DNA from: Parelaphostrongylus tenuis
Taxonomy: Eukaryota; Nematoda; Chromadorea; Rhabditida; Metastrongylidae
Direction of reading: 5' to 3'
DNA: 64,000 nucleotides
Assembly (NCBI GenBank): GCA_019055375.1
Contig: JAHQIW010001963.1
Location: forward strand, 34,236 to 98,235
This document shows, in pieces, positions 12,779-24,612 of this stretch (positions within the stretch are counted from its first letter, which is position 1; each line of letters begins with the position of its first letter). Under the pieces are notes generated by a model, which did not search any database, was not told where the DNA came from, and saw only the letters and a list, made by a program, of their open reading frames with translations. The position numbers were made by a program, and so were the translations under genes.

Positions 12779-13018
12779 CTAAGCAGATGCCACCTTGTTC
12801 ATCTTTTCAAACGTTTCAAGTATCTCATCAAGGTGGATGTTTACAGAACGCCGTCCTTCCGCAATTTCCGCATGGTGTGCAGCCAAAGCAAATTTTGTCA
12901 TTGTACATTTCACATAGTGATATCTCAATTCACGGTGTAGTGATTTCAAATTCTTCAGTCGTCTCTTCATTTCTGCAGTGTTTCTGAAGGATCGTTTGGA
13001 AAGTTTGAGATTTTTCAT
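12779..13018 (-). CDS. Candidate helical exon, unrecognised
   Basis: A 79-codon frame on the minus strand starts with ATG directly after an acceptor-like TTAGTATAG. It encodes a Lys/Arg/Glu-rich, probably helical peptide (for example EMKRRLKNLKSLHRELRY and NIHLDEILETFEKMNK). A possible GT donor lies just after the NK codons, near the end of the frame. Composition and phrasing look coding, but no family was recognised and no neighbouring exons were found. It could be a single exon of a larger gene, part of a decayed transposon, or chance. Confidence 0.3.
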   Translation of the reverse strand: MKNLKLSKRSFRNTAEMKRRLKNLKSLHRELRYHYVKCTMTKFALAAHHAEIAEGRRSVNIHLDEILETFEKMNKVASA

Positions 13019-13489
13019 ACTATACTAAGTGATCAACACGACTCAGTCAGTTTCCGAGGTTTGGAGACCTGAAAATGTTTAGCCACAACAACGCTTCACA
13101 GGAGATATTGCTGTATTGCAGAGAAAAAAAGCAACAGAATTTGAGCCATTCCGATATTTTCGCAGTTGGATAATAGCATTATTCTTCCTCATGCTCACTG
13201 AACTGCTGTGGACCACACAATGGCCTGGATTCTGAATGTTGAAGAGCTCTCTGCTGACCGCTGCATATTCAGCAATTTACTGGATTGGAATAGAAAGTTT
13301 TGGGGCACTTGTAAAAAATCGAAAGTTCGTGCAAGAAATTCAAACAAAAGCAATAATACTATTCTTCAATTAAGACCATCGTTTTCTACGACTTTCTGCC
13401 GCCGGTCCGCCAAGTTTCGGATTTGGTCGAAGTCGATAATTCCTTCAACTTCGATCTGAAGATCTCTTTACACGCATCTTTGGCTTCAT

Positions 13490-13690
13490 CGAACTACTCA
13501 AACTTTGCCGAACGTCCTGAACGAGGCTTGTCTTTGAGGTCGCGATCTTGCAATTGAAGCGTTGAAACCACCGTTCAGCAACAGATTTGCTTGCTGTGTC
13601 TTCCCCTTCAACTTCATTGATCTCATCAACTGTAGCTCGATGTGAAAGACCATTTCTTCAATGATGACGAAATGAAACACGAACTGTGAT
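13490..13690 (-). mobile_element. mariner transposase N-terminal fragment
   Basis: In one minus-strand frame the translation gives RATVDEINEVEGEDTASKS followed by VAERWFQRFN. This matches the second helix-turn-helix of mariner transposases (pattern: INxxxGEDTxSxxTVxxWFxRF). The expected DxPRSGRP linker follows only with frame changes (a SLVQDVRQ-like stretch in one frame, PQRQASFRTFG in another). The catalytic domain was not found downstream. It is a dead fragment. Confidence 0.65.
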
Positions 13691-14399
13691 TATGTCGTTG
13701 AACAGGGCGAAGGCTTGTAACAAAGTGAAAATAAAGACGAATAATATCTAGGCGCGCTAGCTGGAAAATCCCACATCAGAAAGTGTAATATTTTCATGAT
13801 ATGCATGGGAGTTATCCCATACTTATTGAGGTGCCTCAGAACTTTCTTTCCAAACGTGGCAGGAAATATTCAAAGAGACCATTCTTTCGTTATGGAAGTC
13901 TCGTCTCAATAGTAAACGACATAGTATTTGAAGCAGAAAGTTTTACTCATTTCCAAAGTGTTTTGAAAAGCCTTCGACTAGGAATGCAATGAATTTCATT
14001 ACAACTATTTCGTCAATGACAAATCGAAAGCACCGTCAGCGCTGCATTATCACAGGCCCTGTTTATGAGTTTTACAAGCCGTGAGTGAAGCTGAATATGC
14101 TATTGCGTTTACAACCGTTTCTCATTTTGAGACTTCCGCGTCGTTTTGGTTGAATTGCTGAACAACGAACATTTTCGCTACAGTATTCGCCCTGCACTTT
14201 CAATACGATTTTGTAATAAATCCGCGAATTTCAAGACGTTTCTTTGTGTGGAATGCCATCACCTGTATAATCTGTTGTCTCGCTGATTGTCGGATGACAA
14301 AGCGGAGCTTTTCATATTCTCCTAATACGTCAAACCGCCTCAGTAAGATTCTCCTCATTGAAGAATTCGCTTGGACATCATGTCCATTCTTATATGTTT

Positions 14400-15030
14400 T
14401 TGGAAGAGACAGACGGTATTAGGTGGCCTTCTTATTGTGTGCTAGGACATTTCAAAGGATTCGCCCGGTTTACGTCAATCGTCCATCGGCTCTCATCGAA
14501 ATTTGGTATGTGTCCAGCCTAAGGATCGTTGACATCCTGGAGTGCAAGCGGGACACTCAATTTCCAATCGTTGCCACAGTTCAGATTTTCTGATCCCTTC
14601 TCCCATTTGAGAGGAACGGAACACACTTTGCATCAACTTTTCGCTTCCGCGTCTCATAACTCCAAATTATCTTACAACCTGCATACGTAGCGACTAGTTT
14701 CTTGGAACATTTGTAGAGGCAAAAGTAATGTTGGTCAAAAGTTGGGTATTAAGTTGGATGTTCCTTGTGTTTTTCTACAACGTCAATGTTCTCAAACTCT
14801 CTCCAAGTGGCTTGCTTTCTCTTGCTCAGCTCTAAATCTTAGTTGTCACCATATTGACTTTGCAAACTGAGCACACGTATTTGAACCTTTTGGCGATATT
14901 GATTTCGTTAGGTGTGAATAGGCATTCAAAACCAATCCGTTCTTCATAAACATCGTTCTTGTCAAACTTGGTCGAAGACCTATCCTTCCAGAAACGTTGC
15001 CGATCGGTGAACGTTAGTTCGACCTGGCTG
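14400..15030 (-). mobile_element. RTE-type LINE fragment (3' part of reverse transcriptase ORF)
   Basis: On the minus strand, pieces of the RTE polyprotein can be read with several frame changes: a CGKIGLxLNLTKTMF-like segment near 14960-15020, a RKQATWxEFENI-like segment near 14800, and VATYAGCK near 14680. The order is that of the region after the FADD box. It is a separate, more diverged copy than the 15870-18470 element. Confidence 0.6.
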
Positions 15031-15429
15031 ACATGAGGTCAGTGGAAAAGAAACTGTGGTTCTAAACCTCAAATTTCACATTATTTCATCTAGGCTCAAA
15101 CCCATCTTCATTAGTGAAAATTGGAGCCATTACAATCAACATATATTAGCCACTGAGAAGTAAGTTTGTTGATTCTGTTGCATTTAAATTGATGCTTCGA
15201 AATTCGACGGACTCTTGGAAAGGGCTTTCTGCATTCTGCTGGTTGGGTGAGCGTTTTCTCTCCTCGCGTCCACCGACCACTCCTTCAAAATGCTTTCACA
15301 ACCTGTGAGTTATGCAAAAATATGCAAAAATGCATGAAACGTGCAAAAGATAATTTTGAAAATATGCCTAATCCCAAGGCATCATTCTAATGTTACGAAT
15401 GTACAAACTTATTTCATGTTGGCCTAATA

Positions 15430-15665
15430 ACTGCACAGAGATGGAATGTCACAAAGGGAAGCGTTACCGCCTGGATTTTTCGGAATGTCAAGCGCTCTAC
15501 AGGAAGATCACCAACCCTTTGGCCCAATTTCTTCACGAAAGGCATAGAAGAAAGATATGATGCTCAGCGAATTTCTAGAGAGAAGAAGACCCTTTGGACT
15601 ACTCTTTCACACAGTAAGGAAAATGGATGTGTTGCTGGTGCTCGCTCGAGTCACTAGGAAATCGG
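15430..15665 (+). mobile_element. RTE-type LINE 3' end fragment, plus strand
   Basis: The plus-strand translation reads TAWIFRNVKRSTGRSPTLWP and then NFFTKGIEERYDAQRISR. This matches the C-terminal tail of nematode RTE elements (WIPRDVKRTPGRPPTRWSDFF-type). The same tail occurs on the minus strand at about 15870-16120, so two 3' ends face each other here. Confidence 0.7.
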
Positions 15666-15869
15666 TACTTTTTCTTGAGAAAAACACATTCTTGCAAAAA
15701 GGAACACATTTCCAACTATTGTCAAATACTTTTTTCCTAATTTACCTACGTTTTTACTGACGCCCATTTCGTACACCACTCTTTCTCCGCCACAAAGAAT
15801 CAGTCTGTCAGCAGCCAATCGTCAACGATTTGTCCTTATAGTCGATATCGACATCGATCCCAGTCACGC

Positions 15870-18470
15870 TGACCTGTATCACCTGTCTTCCCATTGATCG
15901 TCGAGTGACTCGAGCGGATACCAGCAACACCTCCATTTTTCCCTGTCGCGTGCACGAGCAGCCCAATGAGTCCTCCTTCCTCTAAGAAGTCGCTGAGCAT
16001 CATATCTTTCTTCTAAGCCTTTTGTGAAAAATCCGACTATCGAGTCAGTGGCCTTCCCGTAGGAAAATTAATATTCCGAGGAATCCAGTGGATAACGGCC
16101 CTCGTCCATCGGTTTCCCTTGAAGCATATCACGTGTCCGGCCTACGTAATTTTTGATTTCCTGCCGTGTAAAACGGCGTCTTCGATCCTCGATCTTTGTC
16201 ACGTAGGTCAGAAATACTCCTAGCATCTACCCTTCGGCTGCATGTTCAAAAACGCCAAGTGATCTTTCATCCTACTTACGTAGCGACCAGTTTTCTGCTG
16301 CATATGTTAGGGCAGGGATAATCGTCGAGTCCAAAATGTGCGCACGTAGTCCTATTTTCTTTGTCCTCTTTAGTAAATCTTCGATGTTCTTTAACGCTTT
16401 CCAGAGCCGCTCGCTTCCTCTTGGTCAATTCTGGAGCTAGGTCGTTCATGATGTTGATTCCACGACCTAGATAGACATAACTGGAACATTCGGAGATTTT
16501 CGTTCCTTTGAGCGTGAGTGGGGCATTCGAAGCCCCATCCGTTCCTCTTAAACATCGTTTTCGTTAGATTTAGTTGGAGGCCAATCTTTCCACAGGCGTT
16601 GTCGAAATCGGTCAGCGTTCTGCTTGGCTGATGCTTGGTGTTATGAGGACGACGTCATCAGCAAAGCGAAGATGGCTCAGTTGTAGAACGTTAATTTTCA
16701 CTCCCATATCGTCCCATTCTGATGCTCGCATGACGTTTTTGAGGAAGGCTGTGAATAATTTTGGCGAAATTTTATTGCCTTCGAACCCCTCTTCTTACGT
16801 CAATTGTGATTTTGTTGTAGAATTAAGATATTTCTGTAATGTAATCTTTATATAGCTCACGGAGAATCATTATCTACCAAGTGGGAACGCCCCGATTATC
16901 CAGTGCCTCAACAACCACTTCTGTTTCCACTGAATTAAAGGCTTTCTTCAAGTCGATGAAAGTGAAACTGAGCGGTACTACTCCCGTGAAACTTCATTGA
17001 GTCTTGTAATCGTGTGAACAGTCTTGTAATCGTGTGAACGTAGTCTATAAAACCAAATCTTTTTCGGGACCCTACTTGTTCGCATGGCTGTCCTTCGCCC
17101 AGTGTTCTGTCAATCCTGATGACTCGGGTGAAAGTTTATAGACAACGAACAGCTTGCAGACTGGGCGATAAGTCGTGAAAGTCTACGTTTTTGAACAACA
17201 ACACGGTCTTGCTGGTTTTGCATTGAATAGGAACCTTGCATTCTGACGGGTAGCGAGTGAAGAGCCGAGCCAGGGTTTTGATAAGAAACTGGCGATAAAA
17301 TTTACAAGTGTTCTGGTCTAATCCTGTCTGGACTGTGTGTTATTCTATTCTTCACCGACGATGTGGCGTGTCGGATTTCGGAAGGGAGGACCGGTGGACC
17401 GACATAAACATCTTCTTTCAATTTATATGGCTGTAAGAGGACATGGCTAACGAAGAGGTCCGAGTAGTAGGAAGGATGATTTTCTGCATTGCCCTTCCAC
17501 AAGTTGCAAGTGTTCCTTCAGGGCGTCGCAGTGCAGTCATCTTGGTCTTATAGTTGGCGGAGCCTCGCTGGGCTTTGCGAATGCTCTTCCCAACTTCTGC
17601 AGCTTCTGCTATAATTACTGCTCGTCTCTCTTTGAGGCCTTCTTTTATCGCTTCTCTGCAGCGTTTCGCAAGTACGGACGTAAGGTTTCGGTTGCCTGTA
17701 GCTCGTGCGATTCCACATTGACGTATCAGCTCGAGTGTCGGCGGAGACAAGCGTCTCTTTGTGACCTCAGGACTCTCGCCTTTCATAGCGCCAGCGAGAA
17801 GATATTCAACGGGTCAGTCGTTTTCTTCGTCGACGTTGCCGACAGCGGTATCTTCCAAAGAGCCGACTAATGATTTAAATACATTTCAGTTTATGATAGT
17901 TCTAGAACCTCGTTGCTTATATTTGGCGGCTTTCTCTTCTTTTCGTGAAAAAGAGAACGTTGCGCGGAGGAGATACCCTCGTAGAACATAGGAAGAGCAG
18001 CGACATCGGTTAGGCAAAGCCTTCGATCTACTAAGATGTGGTTTATTTCGTTACGGTGCTCTCCAGGTCTTTGGGAATGTGAGTTACCATGGATGGTTTG
18101 AGTATACATGATAAACTCGGATAGCCTCTCACGCTGTTCATTCCATTCTAGTCCGTGGATTGCAATGTGACATTCTTCAGACGTTCTTCTGGGTCCAATA
18201 TTCGCGTTGAAAGTCCTAACAGTGGCCTTGAAGAATGTATATACTCTTAAAATTTTCGAAATCCATGAAGAACTCTTCAACTTTGTCTTTGTCATAGCTT
18301 GATGTTGGTTCGTAGGCAACGAAGATGGTCGAGGCCGACATTGAACCATATCGGTTCAACCGTAATCGCCCAATACGAGTTGCTACTTGTTCAAATGAAT
18401 CGATGTTCAAGATGGGAGTGCTTAAGGCTTTCAAAACCTTCTTATTCATGCGATCATTTTGAAGGAACAT
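15870..18470 (-). mobile_element. Decayed RTE-type LINE (endonuclease plus reverse transcriptase)
   Basis: Read on the minus strand in order, the element starts with a partial AP endonuclease (18470-17890; NIDSFEQVATRIGRLRLNRY, VAYEPTSSYDKDKVEEFFMD). A linker follows (17786-17418; LIRQCGIARATGNR). The reverse transcriptase spans about 17400-16500 with motif A FTFIDLKKAFNSVE near 16950 and motif C HLRFADDVVLIT near 16650, both intact. The C-terminal tail (16480-15870) has WIPRNINFPTGRPLTR. Frameshifts and stops break the ORF. The endonuclease residues are altered: GDFN is read as RTFN, and the SDHR block is lost. The 5' end of the element is missing. A short tandem duplication of CTTGTAATCGTGTGAACAG- type lies near 17005-17040. 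The copy cannot move by itself. Confidence 0.88.
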
Positions 18471-18939
18471 AAGTCGATCACATTATTACTTTATTTTTAT
18501 TGAAACAACGGTTCCTCCACTGCAAACTTTTTGTACTAATCCTTGTCATTAGAGTACTTGTTTTCTTAGGCGACGTTGGTTGACAGGAGCAAGCAACAAT
18601 GACGATATCAAGAATTGTAACCCAATCCGCAAATCACGCTGGCGCGGGGTAACGCGGTATTCCGAGAAACGACGTGATAAACAAAGCACTGGTCTAGCTC
18701 AATCCCCACCACTTTTTCGGAGTAAAAGTTTTGATGACTTTGTGTTTTGTTGATTTAAGCATAGATATAATATTTTTTATCAATGCTAGTAATTTTGTCA
18801 AATTCTTTCTCGATTTTTGTGTTCATCAGCTCTTTTGTAAGAATTCACGTATTGCACCGTTGAGTTGCACAAAACGGTAATGGCAACGGCTAACTCTGTT
18901 CCAAAATCCCAGCAACTATCCACAGCAGTAAATAGTTCA

Positions 18940-19830
18940 AGAGACACTGAAGAGATTTAGGACCGTCCTCGAAAAAGTCAAGAACCACCTCGTCTACTTC
19001 GGTAATCATTTAGAAGATCTGTTGTCATATTCAACGAAATCCAGAGCGTTCGATGCGCAAGATGGCTTGGGAAGCTCTGGATCAGCAAGTGGAGCGTTCA
19101 AAACACTGTCAAACATGAGCCAAAGCTGAGCAGCTAAAAGACTACTCGAGTTCACTTCCTGGATGAGAGGATAGAACAAGCAAGGCTTTCTAAGGTGCAC
19201 CGAATGATTTATTTAATCGGTGGTGCTCATTTGTCGAGGATGCTTTTCACGAATGAGAAGATATTCACGAAAGAATCACTCCACAATCGCCAGAATTGAC
19301 GTCAGCTCCTCGAAAAGAGTCAGCAGAAGTCTGTAGTAGCAAAAACCATGGACCGCAGTCATTTCCCGGCTTCTGTGATGGTCTGCGTCAAGGTGAGCTT
19401 CATCGTAAAGACGCTGTTGGTCTTCATGAGCAGAAACGTCAAATCAACTTTGCCACCTATCAGCAGTAAGTTTTACATACTCACAAGTGGCGTTCGATGG
19501 ATTTACGCTTCAACGAGGCTGGGCTCCTGTGCATTCTGCCCTCTCAACGATTGCCATCTGTCAAGAGCTGTTTTCAACCCGTTTGGGGCAGGGACATTTA
19601 GCCGTCAAAGGCGCTGGATCTCAAACCAGTGGTTACTCCGTGGCTTGCACTAAAGGAAAGATCTCGGCTACCATCTGCACTATGATATACGCGCATAAGA
19701 CGGTTTTGATACACGTCTTAGTCGAAATTACAGCGAAAACGTGTGCGAGGATTGTTCAAATTATTTGGAAAAGGCTTCACAAATGTGTAAAGGCTAAATC
19801 AGGCAGCTTTGAAAATTGTTATGAACTTAT
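18940..19830 (+). mobile_element. Decayed Tc1/mariner transposase
   Basis: Across frames the plus strand reads an N-terminal HIQRNPERSMRKMAWE block near 19030-19070. MLFTNEKIFTKESLHNRQN follows at about 19239-19295, then SHFPASVMVCVK at about 19360, FNEAGLLCI or QRGWAPVHSA at about 19515, and WGRDIWPSKALDLKP near 19580-19640. This is the Tc1/mariner order. At the first catalytic site the usual SDEK is TNEK (Asp to Asn). At the second, QxDWAPxH reads QRGWAPVH (Asp to Gly). Several frameshifts also occur. It is a dead copy; inverted terminal repeats were not delimited. Confidence 0.82.
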
Positions 19831-19849
19831 TTTTTGTTCTTATTAGTGT

Positions 19850-22429
19850 TGGTCTAGCAAATGTGAATATTACATCGTTCAAATGAATTCATTTATCTAT
19901 GCAGTGTTTTTTTCCTGCTGAAACATCTTGAAAAAATTATGGGAGCTTCTTAAGCAACCTGTATATTAGTGATATCACACCAATACTAAAAGATCAGTTA
20001 AAAAGAATTTTTGTCGAAACCATCAACACTTTGTACAAAATGATACCACATACTGCTTACAATGCCAGCTCATAAAAATTTCAACAAAATCTGGACTATT
20101 GGTGTACTTCGAAAACTGTATTTCTCTACAGAATAATTGAGTTGGTCTTTCTATCCTTCGTTCTATGAGTAATGACTTTTCATGCCATTGCTTATTTTGT
20201 ATTACGAACGTTAATTATCGTGGCAGCTCTTGCTATTGCTTTTACATGCTTTACGTATTTATTCGTTGAACACCTTCTTAGCAGTTTACTGTACCTCATC
20301 AAGCTTCCACCTCTCTAAGTAACATCACTGTCGCCACATGCAGGTGGTTTTGGAAGTCCATCAGAGTCCTCGTGGTCTAAAATTGTTTACTTTAATTATC
20401 CTCCTGCGCTTATGATATTTACGCTATTTGTTTTTCGCTAAGTTCATTTCAGAGAAACGTTATATCGCATTATTTATGACTGATGTAAATAAGAGTCGTA
20501 TACATGCGGTGCGGAACAATTATGCAAGACAGAACATCATATTTTTAAGGAAGAAGTAAATAGTGAAGATTTCCAATTTGCTCATTATTCCAGCATACCA
20601 AGCTTAAGGCACATTTTATGTTCTAAAGTTCTCGCAAGACAAGCAAAGGCTGACATTTGAGCGGTTTGTTGGAGTGGCCGTTGTATCAAGGTCACAAAAC
20701 ATGGTGATTCAAAATTTGCTACAAGATGTTTTGACCGAAGTATAATCTAGACAATTCATTCTCTTGGAAAACCTATTTTCTATGGTGCAGTTGTATACTG
20801 TATGAAATTAAGGTCATTGTGAAGTTGTTGGTATTTACTATACCTCTGATTTTAGAACTGTAATGTGCACCTTGCTATGAGCGATTGTGATAATTTGTTA
20901 GAGAATGAGTTATCACAAGCAAACATTGTTCTATACAAGAAGGATCAAACTTCAAACACTACTGTACAGCCGGTGATCGTAGATTTTGTGATAAGAAGTG
21001 AGCCTGAATAAACTTCCGCGTAAATTATTTTAATAAAAACTAAAATCTGGAATATAATTGCAAAATCTCTTCAAAGCTGTCTCGCTAACGGCAAATGTAT
21101 TTGTTCCCGCACTTCGACACGTACACAGGTTTGATGAATATCTGAAAAATCTATATTAACTGCGTTGGAAAAACCAAATTCGTCTAGGTGAATGTGTATC
21201 TCAGCTACTCACCAGGAAACGATGGTCCTCAGCCGACATCCAACCGCGCTCTAGAACAAGCTACTTTAGCCAGATCTAGGCGTTTAATTGAATGGTATAG
21301 AAAACTTTTAGGTTATGAAAATGCTGCATATCGCAAAAAAGCTAAGCAAGTGTCTATTAGATGCAGCCAATGTATGAGGCACAATTGTCTAGATGTTCCA
21401 AATATGCTGATTAGTATTATGATTGTAAATAGATGATTCTCATGAAAATTTATACCTCCACTATATAACTGGTTTGAGTTAGAGATTGTATATTGAAGGT
21501 ATTAAAATCCTGATATATATTGTTGCAGATAGTTTTTGAAAATGATTCATCAAAAACGTGCTTAGTGCTGATTGTTTAAGAAAGTCCCAATTGCTGATTT
21601 TCAGAAATTACTGATCGATAATTATTTCAGGAAGTACTAACTGCTGCGTCAGGCTGTCAAGGATCAATTAGTCGAGCACGTAATGTATTCTAACGGCAGC
21701 CGATTGAACGAAAGCCGTCATCGATCGGATTTCTTGGAATGTCAAATCAGACGCTCAACAAAAAGACCACTTGAATGGTAGAAATTTTTATGAAAAACCT
21801 GATGGATACTCATTGGATTTCTACACCTCAGATTATTCACTAGGTCATTCTTTCACACGAAAGACAAAATTTGAAAGCTTACTGACGCTAGCTTCAGCAA
21901 CTCGGCATGAGCGAGGCTCGAGTGGTATGACGGCGATTTCCAGAAAATAGCATTGTGAAACAATTATGCTCATATTTCCGGCAAAATAGTTTTGCTAAAA
22001 GCAGTGATCAAAATTTGCTGACATGGTACGGTATCGTATCGAATGTGCAGGGGAAATACTATAGCGAATTGCTCGTTGTTCAGCTATGCAATCAAAGCGA
22101 CACAGAACTGCTCATTCAGCTTCAAACATCAGTCGTAGCAAATTCTCACCATTGGGCCTAGACTGCACATTAACGATTGATACGATCTAACATTCTTGTA
22201 ATCTCAAAGACGTCTAGCACCAGAGCTGCCATACCATACCTCTGAAAGGCTTGAGAATATGCTATCAAATTATTCCAACAGAGTTCCTCACCTATACTGC
22301 TTTCTAAGCAGCGGTCTACGCCATATATGTGCATCTAAGAGTGTTAGTGGTGTATAAAACATTGAATATTATGCAAGAGTTGGATCTGCGCTGTATGCTT
22401 ACCTAAAAGAACCCCATGAAGATTGGTCA
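19850..22429. other. Mostly unassigned; one candidate exon at 21219-21354
   Basis: No transposon or known protein motif was recognised. The one coding-like stretch follows a TATCTCAG acceptor at about 21218. It reads YSPGNDGPQPTSNRALEQAT followed by a basic LARSRRLIEWYRKLLGYEN segment, with a possible donor after AAGCAAG near 21350. It has no neighbouring exons that I can join to it and no recognised family. Everything else is AT-rich DNA with short chance frames. Confidence 0.3.
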
Positions 22430-22439
22430 CTGACAACTA

Positions 22440-22525
22440 CGACATATCTTAGTAAGAGTGATTGACGTGGGTTCAACTTTCGCCTGAGGCCAGTTTTCGT
22501 TTACCACTCAATCTTTGTAGACGAA
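22440..22525 (+). repeat. tRNA-like repeat fragment (second family)
   Basis: Contains a GACGTGGGTTCAACTTTCG box B-like segment, then GCCTGAGGCCAG and a CCACTCA tail. The order is the same as in the 43051-43122 copy (GTGGGTTCGATTCCCGCCTG, then GAGGTCGTG and CACCACTCA). The D-arm half is not preserved. Confidence 0.5.
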
Positions 22526-23143
22526 TGTCAAGTAATACAAATCCACTTGTTGAAATAAGTTAACGTAAAAACGTGACCCCCCTCCCCCCCTCCAAAGTTT
22601 TTGCCAGTCTCTCCAGCAATCTTATGAAATAATCCCATAGAGGTCACTTGTCGCAAGAGTATCAAAATAACTTACACCTTGTTAACTGTCGTTTTTCTGA
22701 AGACGGCTATTTTCAGTGAAACGATTAACCTGAAATGATTAACCGAATTTATCAGTGGAATGTTATACCTTTAACACTTTATTCGAACAAGTGTCAGGAA
22801 ACAAATCTTTCGCAATAATTTTGGATTATTGTTGAATGCATTATGTGTGCCATTCGAAACGTTTCTTTAATTTTACTATAGACGCGGCAGCAAGTACTGC
22901 GATTGCTGGTGTAAAGACGCGATTGTTTGAAAATCTTTGAACAAATAGATTTCTTGATTATAATTTTAAAACTTTTCATGAGACATCAGCCAGCTCTTCT
23001 TGAAATCACAAATTTATCCTATGCAAAAGTTATCATTTTAATTTTTTACCAACTTCCATAGCGAAATTGCAGGACATCTTTACAAGAACGCAGATCGTTT
23101 CTAACAACTTCGTGGCACCCAAGATCTGAAAGCGTAACTATAC

Positions 23144-23257
23144 ATTGAATCGACTGTTTCTGGAACCTCGTAAAAAACATTCAAAATAATCATTATTTTG
23201 AAAAAAATAATTATTTTGAATGTTTTTTGCGAGGTTTTAGAAACAGTCGAATCAATG
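23144..23257. repeat. Fold-back hairpin, about 50-base arms
   Basis: The segment from ATTGAATCGACTGTTTCTGG is repeated as its reverse complement ending at 23257, with only a few mismatches and an A/T-rich centre near 23196-23204. Both arms contain AAAAAACATTCAAAATAAT. It looks like a small fold-back or MITE element. A CGTAACTATACA motif occurs just left of it and again near 23421. Confidence 0.75.
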
Positions 23258-23459
23258 GATTAGTTTGGTCTACCAGCCGAAACCATCGACTGATGGTGAT
23301 GGACCAGTGACATTGTACACAATGCCATCACCACATACCACATACGCCTCCCTCCTTGCTACAATGCAGGGCTTAATGTGGAGCGGGGGTCACTGACGAG
23401 GAGGACGAACCTCCGAAACACCGTAACTATACAGTTCTTAAAATGATCCCTTTTTATGT

Positions 23460-23876
23460 CATTTAGTTAACTTGGGCTTGCAAATATGGCGCTTGATGGG
23501 AGGATGAGTAGATTGCTAGCTAAAGCTTTGAAATGGCGCCGCTGTGAAGTCATCTACAGCTATTCATTTCTAACCTTTCATTGCCATCCTTTTCTGACTC
23601 TTCTCCAACTAGTTTTAGTATAACCAGTACTGATGCAAAATATTCTCGGACTACACAGGTAGAGAAGTTCTTTCTCTAAAATTTATTTCGAAGTTTGTCA
23701 ACCATTTTCAGAAGAAATGTGAGCATCTAATCAGCAAATTGTATACTTCCATATAATTTATTGCGCTACACTGATTAATCAACGCTTATGTGGTTGCTAG
23801 TTGATTGACGGTGTAATGCCACAATGAATACCTGGCAGATAAAATTTTGTGTCGATTGCATCACAATTCACTTTCA
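23460..23876 (-). repeat. Diverged 3' flank of the gene A/B family, attached to copy D
   Basis: This DNA aligns with 9250-9590 and with the matching part of copy B. Shared landmarks are CTGTGAAATCAATTCCAGCTA-type and TAATTTACTGCTCCACTCTG-type segments, here seen as diverged versions. It shows that copy D arose by duplication of genomic DNA including downstream flank, and not by retrotransposition. Confidence 0.6.
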
Positions 23877-24214
23877 ATTCCCGCCAATGGTGGCAGTTCC
23901 TCGAAAAAGTGCGATCCAAGCGGACCCGATGCCAACATTCAAACCGTTCTGTTCACCACACCTTGCCACATCAAATTCGACCAACTCGCCATAATGATGT
24001 TCTTGGTCTGAACAAAATTGTTTCTCTATAGAACAACGTTGTACATAAAAGAAAGTCGTTCAATCCCTGAGAGTTCCTGAAATGGACAATTGTGTACCGT
24101 TGATAGCCGTCAAAACCTTCTCACGACTCAAGCCTTCGTCACCCCTCTGCCTTGCGGGGCAAATTCCCGTCACCGCATTGCTGATGTTAATACAGCTGAT
24201 AGCCATCGCATCCT
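23877..24214 (-). pseudogene. Copy D: truncated, dead member of the gene A family
   Basis: The minus strand preserves exon 4 (24066-24214, after a TTTGTAG acceptor) and exon 5 (about 23877-24007, after TTCAG). Readable landmarks are SCINISNAVTGICPARQ, SISGTL, TKNIIMASWSNLMWQ and SGPLGSHF. The donor of intron 4 is destroyed (GT to GA at 24065-24064). A CGA codon present in gene A has become TGA at 23939-23941, and a frame change follows near the C-terminus. Exons 1-3 were not found on the 5' side, where a SINE lies instead. The intron between the two exons is kept, so the copy is not processed. Confidence 0.85.
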
Positions 24215-24337
24215 CTACAAAGAACTAGAAGGTCTAAAAGTAAGCTTTGTAATATGATAGATAAGTGCTACAATGTTGCGGACTAAATTTCTTACCTTTC
24301 TCAAAGCCATACATACTACATCATTTTTAGGATTGAA

Positions 24338-24612
24338 GGATAAAGCTCTCGGCGGTGTTCAATCCCTGAGGGATGCACCATGCATTCGTCTTCAATTTTT
24401 TTTACTTTATCTGAGACAACTGGATCCATATCTGGCCTTCAAAATGACTCACGGTGGCCTACCGTACAATCCAATCAGTGCTGCCTATCATCCCAACCAA
24501 GTATGGTACGAATTAAACGATCCCGGAGGATGAAAGGCTTGGTGAGCCATGCAAGATCAAACCGTCGACATTGTATGCGACGCAGAGCGCCTCTAACCAC
24601 TACGCAGCATGC
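24338..24612 (-). repeat. tRNA-derived SINE, minus strand
   Basis: On the minus strand the head starts near 24612 (GCGCATGCTGCGTAGTGG, GGTTAGAGGCGCTC, GTCGCATAC). The shared body follows (GCTCACCAAGCC, CCTCCGGGATCG, AATTCGTACCA, GGCCAGATATGGATCCA). The end is the tail with CATGCATGGTGCATCCCTCA and GAGAGCTTTATCC. The landmarks are in the same order as in the 62013-62313 copy. Confidence 0.8.
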
